From assembly GCA_030653405.1 (NCBI GenBank), contig JAURZO010000096.1, positions 1 to 39,627 of the forward strand: a stretch of DNA of 39,627 nt, read 5' to 3'. Shown here in pieces: positions 33,399-39,627 of the stretch. The notes under the pieces are model-generated. The model did no database searches, had not been told where the DNA came from, and saw only the letters and a list, made by a program, of their open reading frames with translations. The stretch comes from Zwartia sp. Its GTDB lineage: Bacteria; Pseudomonadota; Gammaproteobacteria; Burkholderiales; Burkholderiaceae_B. The position numbers and the translations under genes are program-made. Every line of letters starts with the position of its first letter. Position 1 is the first letter of the stretch.

Positions 33399-33409
33399 TT
33401 TCGGCAGAT

Positions 33410-34474
33410 ATGGCAGACATCACACTTCAGCACGTCGTTAAACAATACGGGGACGTCACCATCATCGATCGTCTGTCCTTGCATGTTGCGCATGGCGAGT
33501 TTTTTACGTTGCTCGGGCCCAGCGGCTGTGGGAAAACAACTCTGCTACGCATGATCGCAGGATTTATCATTCCTGATGCAGGCCAAGTCCATATCGGGGA
33601 TGAGGACGTCACGCACCTGCCTGCATATAAGCGTGAAACAGGGATGGTGTTTCAGGACTATGCCCTTTTCCCAGATAAAACTGTTTTCGACAATGTGGCT
33701 TATGGACTGCGGGTCAGAAAATTCTCCAGTCAGGAGATCGACAGCAAGGTTGACCGTATCTTGCAAAGAGTCGAGCTGGCACATCTAAAAAAACGTTATC
33801 CCGGTGAGCTCTCTGGGGGACAACGACAGCGCGTTGCCTTGGCACGCGCACTCGTCATTGAGCCTCGCATTCTGCTCATGGACGAGCCACTTTCCAACCT
33901 CGATGCCAAGCTGCGCATTCAGATGCGAGATGTGATTCGCGAACTACAGCAAGAAGCCAAAATCACCACTATTTTTGTGACACACGACCAAGAAGAAGCG
34001 CTATCGATGTCCGACCGTATTGCACTCCTGCGCAACGGTAGAATTGATCAGCTCGATACCCCGGAAGGCTTGTACTCGAGTCCCCGCACCGCCTATGCGG
34101 CCGACTTCATTGGTGGGGCCAACTTGATCAAGGTCTCGCATTGCGTGCGTCGCGATCAACAAATCGAGGTCTCGATCGCCGGCGGAACAATCGTGATTGA
34201 TGCGCCAGCACAAGACTCCGAACTGCAGGGAGAACAACAACTGGCCGCGCGCGCCGAGCACATCAAGATTGCATCGTCCGCCTCAGAAACCATGGGCGTG
34301 CCCGCTCATGTGGTCTTTCGACGCTATCTAGGCTTTAAAGTCACGTACTGTTTACGTCTGGCGGATGGCAGCACGATCATGGCCGATCTGCCTGCGGCAT
34401 TGGATCCGCGCAAACAGTCTGGCGACCTCGTCAACTTAAGCTTCTCCCCAGATTGCAGACTGGTACTAGCCTAG
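33410..34474 (+). CDS. ABC importer ATPase (PotA/FbpC-type)
   Basis: A 354-residue ATPase of the family that serves polyamines, ferric iron, 2-aminoethylphosphonate and related ligands. Walker A is GPSGCGKTT (36-44), the signature is LSGGQRQRV (134-142) and Walker B ends in LLMDE (155-159). A C-terminal TOBE-like domain covers about residues 240-354. It is the first of three same-strand genes spaced by 10 and 15 bases, so an operon with the permease and binding protein is clear. A 19-base palindrome precedes the start. Confidence 0.9.
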   Translation: MADITLQHVVKQYGDVTIIDRLSLHVAHGEFFTLLGPSGCGKTTLLRMIAGFIIPDAGQVHIGDEDVTHLPAYKRETGMVFQDYALFPDKTVFDNVAYGLRVRKFSSQEIDSKVDRILQRVELAHLKKRYPGELSGGQRQRVALARALVIEPRILLMDEPLSNLDAKLRIQMRDVIRELQQEAKITTIFVTHDQEEALSMSDRIALLRNGRIDQLDTPEGLYSSPRTAYAADFIGGANLIKVSHCVRRDQQIEVSIAGGTIVIDAPAQDSELQGEQQLAARAEHIKIASSASETMGVPAHVVFRRYLGFKVTYCLRLADGSTIMADLPAALDPRKQSGDLVNLSFSPDCRLVLA

Positions 34475-34484
34475 GTCGACACTC

Positions 34485-36152
34485 ATGACTCCTATTTTTA
34501 AAAAAGGTGTTTCACCCTGGTTCATCCCAGCACTGCTGTGCCTGGGCGTTCTCACATTTTTTGTGCTGTGGCCGCTACTGTCTTTGTTCTACCACAGTGT
34601 TGTCGACTACAAAACGGGTGAGTTCAGTCTGGCTGGCTTTCAGGCTTTTATTGATAACCCGCGTTACGTTGAAGCCTTTTTCAACACGCTTCGGCTGGGT
34701 GTCACGGCAACCTTAGGCTGCATGCTGCTCGGCGCACCGCTTGCCTATATCGTCACGCGTTTCGATTTCCCCGGCAAAGCTGTCGTCGCCTTATTACCGC
34801 TCGCCACCATCGTGCTGCCTGACATCGTTGTGTCGCAAGCATGGTTAATGCTGCTTGGAAATAATGGCCTTGTGCGCCACGCACTCGAATTCGTGGGGAT
34901 TGAGTTGCCTACGTTTTACGGCTGGTTCGGCATGACGTTCACCTTGATATTGAACGACTACACCTATGCTTACATAGGCATGCTGGCCGCACTGAAAGCC
35001 ATCGATGGCACGATCGAAGAAGCAGCCACCAATCTCGGCGCCAATGCCCTGCGTCGCACGCTCACCGTGACACTGCCTGTGCTGGCACCTGCAGTGCTGA
35101 TCAATGCCATGGTGGTCTTTACGCTCGCAGTCGACAACTTCTCGATCCCGATGATTCTAGGCGGACAAGTCGATGTCTTATCATCGCTGACCTACACCAC
35201 CTTTCTTTCAGAGATGGGCTCGGATCCCACCATGCAAAGCGTGCTCGCCGTGCTGTCTGTACTACTGGTGGGGTTGGTGCTATTTCTACAAAAAACAATC
35301 GTCGAACGCAAAACTTATCATATGCAACAAGGCCGCGCACCCAAAGCTGTGCGGGCCAAAGGCTTTGCCTCCATCTTGCTGACGAGCTTTGTCTTACTGT
35401 TTGTCGCGCTGTCACTCGTGCCTGCGGTCATCGTGTTTATTGGCGCTTTTACAAAGGCCAGCGGTCCTGTGATGCAGTACGGCACATTCACGCTTGAAAA
35501 TATGGATCGCGCGCTCAGACAAGCACCGGGCCCGATTTTTAACTCACTCACACTCGCGAGTATTGCGACCGTGATCGGTACCTGTTTTGCCACGATTGTT
35601 AGCTATCTGATCGTGAAAAAGCGAATATGGCTGGTGTCGATTCTGGATTATGTGGTGATGCTGCCACTGGCGATATCGGGTACGGTACTCGGTATCGCGC
35701 TGATTCAAACCTACAACAGCGGCATGATCATTCTGACCGGGACGTGGGCCATCATGGCGGCAGCGTATTTTGTCCGCAAGGTGCCCTTTTCCATCCGCTC
35801 CGCCTCCGCATCGCTCTACAGTATTCCGGATTCAATCGAAGAGGCCTCCATCAACTTGGGGGTTCCTCCCATCAAGAGCTTTTTCAAAGTGATTTTGCCT
35901 ATTATGAAACCGGCTGTTCTCGCGGCCGCAATCCTGATGTGGGTGACATCACTTTCGGAAATATCAGCTACCATTGTTTTGTATTTTGGCGGGATGGAAA
36001 CCATGCCGATCGAAATGTATCGTCAGATCGACTCCGGTTACTTGGCGCGAGCCTCAGCCTATGGTGTCATTCTGATGACTGTGATCCTCATTCCAGTTTA
36101 TCTGGCTATCCGCTTTTTGAAACTCGACCTTTTTTCCAGCCGTCATCCCTAA
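34485..36152 (+). CDS. ABC importer permease with two fused permease domains
   Basis: A 555-residue membrane protein with about twelve helices. It fuses two binding-protein-dependent permease domains, each with an EAA loop: EEAATNLGANALRRTLTVTLPV near residue 180 and EEASINLGVPPIKSFFKVILPI near residue 455. In polyamine and many phosphonate systems these are two separate genes; the fused form resembles FbpB/AfuB proteins. It starts 10 bases after the ATPase stop and forms the complete inner-membrane channel alone. Confidence 0.9.
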   Translation: MTPIFKKGVSPWFIPALLCLGVLTFFVLWPLLSLFYHSVVDYKTGEFSLAGFQAFIDNPRYVEAFFNTLRLGVTATLGCMLLGAPLAYIVTRFDFPGKAVVALLPLATIVLPDIVVSQAWLMLLGNNGLVRHALEFVGIELPTFYGWFGMTFTLILNDYTYAYIGMLAALKAIDGTIEEAATNLGANALRRTLTVTLPVLAPAVLINAMVVFTLAVDNFSIPMILGGQVDVLSSLTYTTFLSEMGSDPTMQSVLAVLSVLLVGLVLFLQKTIVERKTYHMQQGRAPKAVRAKGFASILLTSFVLLFVALSLVPAVIVFIGAFTKASGPVMQYGTFTLENMDRALRQAPGPIFNSLTLASIATVIGTCFATIVSYLIVKKRIWLVSILDYVVMLPLAISGTVLGIALIQTYNSGMIILTGTWAIMAAAYFVRKVPFSIRSASASLYSIPDSIEEASINLGVPPIKSFFKVILPIMKPAVLAAAILMWVTSLSEISATIVLYFGGMETMPIEMYRQIDSGYLARASAYGVILMTVILIPVYLAIRFLKLDLFSSRHP

Positions 36153-36167
36153 CTCAGGAGTCATCTC

Positions 36168-37172
36168 ATGACACATTCAAAAATGATCCGACGCTTCGCA
36201 CCTGCGGCGTTAGGTGCGCTGACACTGTTTGCTGCAGCGACCGCCACAGCCAATAATGCGGTGATGTACACGTCCAATAACGTGCAAGTGATCGACACTG
36301 CGACCGATGTCGCCAAGAAAACAGCCCCTGGACTGAATATTCAAAAAGTGACCTCGGGCACGGGTGCCTTGATGAAACGCATCGAAGCCGAGGCAAAGAA
36401 TCCTCTCGGAGATGTTGTCTGGGGTGCGGGTTTCGGCACAATGGCTGCGTTTCGTCAGAATTTTCAGCCTTACAACTCCCCTCAAGCCAAGGACATCGCT
36501 GCGCAGTTCAAAGGTCCCGACAATCTTTGGGTCGGCTCTAATGCGCACGTCATGATTGTGATGGTTAATACCAAGCAACTCAAAGGCGCCGCTGCGCCAA
36601 AAAGTTGGGCCGATCTCTTTGCACCCGCCTGGAAAAATAAAGTCATCATTGGCGACCCTGCAACCTCGGGTAGTGCCTATGACCAGATCTACGGAATCTA
36701 TCAGTTGTTTGGTGCGGAAGGCCTCAATAAACTGGCAGCCAACGTCGTCATTTCCAAGAGCTCTGCCCAAGTCTATAAGGGTGTTGCCAATGGTGAGTAC
36801 CCCATCGGGATCACCATGGAATATGCTGCGTATTCCTATGTGGCTGGCGGACAGAAGGAAATCGAGCTCGTCTATCCTCTAGAGGGTGCGTTCGTTGCAC
36901 CTGAGGCCGTTGCCATTATCAAAAATCCAAAGAATGGTGCCGCTGCAGCTCAACAACTTTATGACGTGCTGCTCTCCAAGGAGGTGCAGGAAGCAGAGCT
37001 TGTCCAAAACTTCCGTCGTCCCACGCGCTCCGATATTGATGTCGCCAAGCTCACTAAGCTACCGAATTTGAGCAACATCAAAGTGGTCGGCACCGACCCC
37101 GCCAAAGCCGCCGCAGATTACAAGGTAGTGATTGATCTGTGGAAGGAAGCACTCAAGAGCGCCGGTAAGTAA
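36168..37172 (+). CDS. ABC importer periplasmic binding protein (AfuA/FbpA superfamily)
   Basis: A 334-residue periplasmic receptor with a signal peptide of about 25 residues (ending TATA). AGGAG precedes the ATG. The mature start NNAVMYTSNNVQVIDTATDVAKKTAPG and the segments SGTGALMKRIEAEAKNPLGDVVWGAG and IGDPATSGSAYDQIYGI match the AfuA/2-aminoethylphosphonate-type branch of the iron-binding superfamily. The tyrosine pair used by FbpA for iron is not obvious, so an organic or phosphorylated ligand is as likely as iron. Third gene of the operon; a terminator-like hairpin lies 85 bases beyond its stop, inside the next gene. Confidence 0.88.
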   Translation: MTHSKMIRRFAPAALGALTLFAAATATANNAVMYTSNNVQVIDTATDVAKKTAPGLNIQKVTSGTGALMKRIEAEAKNPLGDVVWGAGFGTMAAFRQNFQPYNSPQAKDIAAQFKGPDNLWVGSNAHVMIVMVNTKQLKGAAAPKSWADLFAPAWKNKVIIGDPATSGSAYDQIYGIYQLFGAEGLNKLAANVVISKSSAQVYKGVANGEYPIGITMEYAAYSYVAGGQKEIELVYPLEGAFVAPEAVAIIKNPKNGAAAAQQLYDVLLSKEVQEAELVQNFRRPTRSDIDVAKLTKLPNLSNIKVVGTDPAKAAADYKVVIDLWKEALKSAGK

Positions 37173-37221
37173 ATTCGTTGGATTCATGATGTTCCAACCC
37201 AAAGCTCTATGAGGTCGCGTT

Positions 37222-38433
37222 TTGCTACATAAGCATCCCACGATTGGAGTCAGCAGAGTATTCCCAGCCAATTTATGGCTGGGAATACTCGTTTTATTAA
37301 ATGCCTTTATTTTCATGTGGCCGCTTGGCGCACGCATTGCAGCCTCTGAGCACCATGGCTGGCTTATTCTCAATGAGAGTTGGCAAGATGTGATCAACAC
37401 GATCGGCCTGATCGAGCTGCCCGTACTGGCAATCGGTATGGGCCTCATGGTCATGTCCGTCGGTCTGTTTTGGCGAGCCCGTATTGCTTGGGTGCTGTCA
37501 CTGATACTCATTTTCTCGGCGATTGTGATTGATCTTTACAATGCGCGCGGGCACATCGTTTTAATAAGCTTTAGTGTCGTATTGCTCGGGCTTTTGTTGA
37601 GGCACTGGCAAGTCTTTAACAGATCAAGCTTCGCTGCGAGCAGTATGTACGCAATCGTCAGCGTCTTCTGGCTGATGTCATACGCCGTATTAGGCGCACT
37701 CTACCTCGGTAACGAATTCAAACCCGCCATTGAAGACCCTGTTTCGGCAGTGTATTTTTCAGTCATCACGATGGCTACAGTGGGCTACGGCGATATTCTT
37801 CCCATCTCCCCAACTTCACGCCTCTTCGTCATTTCAATCGTGATTTTCGGTGTGACGGTTTTTGCCACTGCGATCAGCGCACTGGCAGGGCCCGTCATCG
37901 GTGGAAACCTGCGGAATTTCATTCAAAAAAGGGCGGTCAAATCCATGAGAACAAACCACGTCATCGTTTGCGGAGCGACTCCGCTCGCCATGAATGTTGT
38001 TGCCGGTCTGATTGCACGCGGGCATAACGTAACCGCAATTGTGATGGAAAGTGTGCCTCACCAATATCCCGCACATACCGACGTCGTGATCGGTGATGCT
38101 TCAACGCTTGATGTGCTCAAAGAAGCTGGCCTCGAAAAAGCGCAGTACCTCCTTGCGCTCAAGGATGATGACTCGGAAAATGCCTTCATTATTCTCGCTG
38201 CAAAGGAAATCGCAGCTGGCAATGACGTGAAAACTGTTTGCGTCGTGAACGAGTCGGTACACCTCTCGAAAATTCAGCGTGTACAACCTGACATCATTTT
38301 CTCGCCCCAAATGCTGGGGAGTGAAATTCTCACACGCACACTCACAGGTGAAGTGATCGACGCGAGCCTGATCATGAGTCTGTTCTTTAATAAAAAGCAA
38401 GGCACTGAACTCAACACTGCTGGTAAACCCTAA
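37222..38433 (+). CDS. kch: Kch-type potassium channel with RCK (TrkA-N) domain
   Basis: A 403-residue channel closely resembling E. coli Kch in layout and in sequence. There are about six membrane segments in residues 18-225. The selectivity filter TVGYGD lies at 186-191. The cytosolic RCK domain begins at about 246 with HVIVCGATPLAMNV, and the segment SPQMLGSEILTRTLTGEVI near 355 is shared with Kch. The start is a TTG at 37222 supported by GAGG 7 bases upstream; the frame is closed by TGA at 37210. Met242, just before the RCK domain, matches the place of the reported internal start of E. coli Kch. The first codons contain a perfect inverted repeat. Not linked in function to its neighbours. 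Confidence 0.9.
   Translation: MLHKHPTIGVSRVFPANLWLGILVLLNAFIFMWPLGARIAASEHHGWLILNESWQDVINTIGLIELPVLAIGMGLMVMSVGLFWRARIAWVLSLILIFSAIVIDLYNARGHIVLISFSVVLLGLLLRHWQVFNRSSFAASSMYAIVSVFWLMSYAVLGALYLGNEFKPAIEDPVSAVYFSVITMATVGYGDILPISPTSRLFVISIVIFGVTVFATAISALAGPVIGGNLRNFIQKRAVKSMRTNHVIVCGATPLAMNVVAGLIARGHNVTAIVMESVPHQYPAHTDVVIGDASTLDVLKEAGLEKAQYLLALKDDDSENAFIILAAKEIAAGNDVKTVCVVNESVHLSKIQRVQPDIIFSPQMLGSEILTRTLTGEVIDASLIMSLFFNKKQGTELNTAGKP
37257..37289 (+). terminator. Terminator-like hairpin inside the kch 5' coding region
   Basis: AGTATTCCCAGCCA (37257-37270) and its exact complement (37276-37289) form a 14-base stem with a 5-base loop (ATTTA), followed by CGTTTTATT. It lies 85 bases after the ABC binding-protein stop and within codons 12-23 of kch. 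It could end the upstream operon or reduce kch expression from read-through. Confidence 0.65.
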
Positions 38434-38634
38434 TTTTTCTCTAAAAGTTCAAGGTTTAACTCTGCCTCAGGGTTGATAGGGGTGGGTTTAGGCTAATTCC
38501 CTTTTACCCCTTGCTTGTATAGAATCATCCTTAGGCTTGATTAAATCAGACCACTTAATAAACACGGTAGGCGCGCCTTTCTGTGATCGCGTCATACACA
38601 ACGTGTTTTTTGCAAAAAAACATTTGGAGATGTT

Positions 38635-39588
38635 ATGAAACAATCCGCGAAACTGGCACTATCAGCTGCAGCTCTTGGTGCGGCCCTGCTTGCTGCTGCC
38701 CCGGCCTCAGCGCAACAAGTCACCCTAATGACAGGGCCACAAGGTGGCGTTTGGGTACCACTTGGCGGCGCGCTCAAAGGTATGTGGGAAAAGGCAATTC
38801 CTGGTCTTCAAATCACCGCGCAACCCGGAGCGGGTGTTGCCAACGTGATTGGCGTCGAACAAGGCAAAGCACAGATTGGCTTTTCAAATTCTAGTAGTGC
38901 CGTGGATGGTGCAATGGGAGCCCCGCCATTTAAGCAAAAAACATCCAATGTTTGTCAGATGGCCAACATCTACCCACAATACTTTCAAGTTGTCGCAACA
39001 ACATCCTCCAACGTCAATTCTTACGCTGATATCAAAGGCAAGCGCCTTGTTGCCCAATCAAAGGGAAACACCGCCGAAGCGATTACTGCCGCAATCCTCA
39101 AGCTCAACGGCTTTGACTACAGCGGACTTTCACGCATGAATTTCCAGGCAAGCTACACCGATGCCGTATCAATGATGAAAGACGGACACGTAGACGTCTT
39201 TACACTTGGCACAACCGCACCTGCTTCCGCCGTGATGGATTTGGCTAGCGGTCGCGATATCAAGCTAGTGCCTGTCGACGACAAGACGATGGAAGGCATG
39301 CGCAAGATGAACGCAGGCTATAGCAAGCTGATCATCAAAGCGGGCACCTATCCTAAACAAGATCAGGATGTACCGGTGATCGGCTATCAGACACACCTGA
39401 TCGTTCGTTGTGACATGCCTGAAAAAGTCGTATATGACATGGTGAAAACTATGGCTGAAAACGTCAGCTCTATGGCTGCTGTCAACAAGGCAATAGGTTC
39501 GCTAACACCAAAAATGATGGCAGCTGATGCAGGGATCCCCATGCATCCAGGTGCGGCAAAGTATTTTAAAGAAGTCGGCGCACTGTAA
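38635..39588 (+). CDS. TAXI-family TRAP transporter solute-binding protein (second)
   Basis: A 317-residue periplasmic receptor with a signal peptide of about 26 residues (MKQSAKLALSAAALGAALLA, ending ASAQ). GGAGATGTT precedes the ATG. VTLMTGPQGGVWVPLGGALKG is the TAXI ligand-loop start; DIKGKRLVAQSKGNTAEAITAAIL and the Asp-containing SYTDAVSMMKDGHVDVFTLGT are typical. It is shorter and clearly diverged from the TAXI protein at 19475. A permease is expected nearby but would lie beyond the right edge; the unpaired permease at 17345 is an alternative partner. The 201-base upstream gap holds a -10-like TATAGAAT at 38518 but no good -35. Confidence 0.9.
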   Translation: MKQSAKLALSAAALGAALLAAAPASAQQVTLMTGPQGGVWVPLGGALKGMWEKAIPGLQITAQPGAGVANVIGVEQGKAQIGFSNSSSAVDGAMGAPPFKQKTSNVCQMANIYPQYFQVVATTSSNVNSYADIKGKRLVAQSKGNTAEAITAAILKLNGFDYSGLSRMNFQASYTDAVSMMKDGHVDVFTLGTTAPASAVMDLASGRDIKLVPVDDKTMEGMRKMNAGYSKLIIKAGTYPKQDQDVPVIGYQTHLIVRCDMPEKVVYDMVKTMAENVSSMAAVNKAIGSLTPKMMAADAGIPMHPGAAKYFKEVGAL

Positions 39589-39627
39589 TACTCATTTGAT
39601 CTTCCAAGGAAGATCTCGCGCTTTAAA

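Noticed and set aside
38537..38549. FNR-like sequence TTGAT-TAA-ATCAG upstream of the TAXI gene
   Set aside because: The spacer is 3 bases instead of 4 and the last base is wrong, so it does not fit the FNR/Anr consensus.

Overview
The window reads as a chromosomal segment of a Gram-negative betaproteobacterium, most likely Burkholderiales and probably an Alcaligenaceae-like lineage. The main pointers are three Bug (TctC-type) receptors, two TAXI receptors with fused TRAP permeases, a complete TctCBA system, moderate GC (by eye, not counted) and dense gene packing. This placement is inference; no rRNA or tRNA gene is visible. I see no insertion sequence, phage gene or CRISPR array.

Layout. 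1-546: 5' part of a fumarase/aspartase-superfamily lyase running off the left edge. 685-3566: an unpaired Bug receptor facing a short minus-strand unit (EamA exporter plus a cysteine version of the GrdB/PrdB reductase family). 3707-10307: nitroreductase, Atm1-type ABC exporter, SxxK serine hydrolase, crotonase-fold enzyme and a type I Baeyer-Villiger monooxygenase, in tightly packed divergent and convergent pairs. 10355-13095: a YeeE/YedE two-gene thiosulfate/sulfur-type importer facing an unrecognised 457-aa soluble protein, with a perfect FNR/Anr box between them. 13256-17154: a Fur-box-associated ferric iron ABC importer whose ATPase gene is divergent. 17345-22712: two fused TRAP permeases and one TAXI receptor. 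22788-27658: a VOC protein, an outer-membrane barrel and a PhnDCEE-like ABC importer. 28026-31040: TctC-TctB-TctA. 31140-33293: Bug receptor plus DSD1-family PLP aldolase/dehydratase. 33410-37172: ABC importer (ATPase, fused permease, binding protein). 37222-38433: Kch potassium channel. 38635-39588: second TAXI receptor.

Functionally this is an uptake-rich region: about ten import routes for organic acids, iron, a sulfur oxyanion, a phosphonate- or oxyanion-type ligand and others, interleaved with catabolic enzymes (lyase, hydratase, monooxygenase, D-hydroxyamino-acid enzyme). Binding-protein genes are repeatedly followed by hairpins before their permease genes, which fits an excess of receptor over membrane subunit.

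The points most worth a second look are the FNR-box locus with its unrecognised 457-aa protein, three 22-bp-phased repeats upstream of tctC, a ladder of five-codon stop-start mini-ORFs leading into a phnE-like gene, and a terminator-like perfect inverted repeat inside the first codons of kch.
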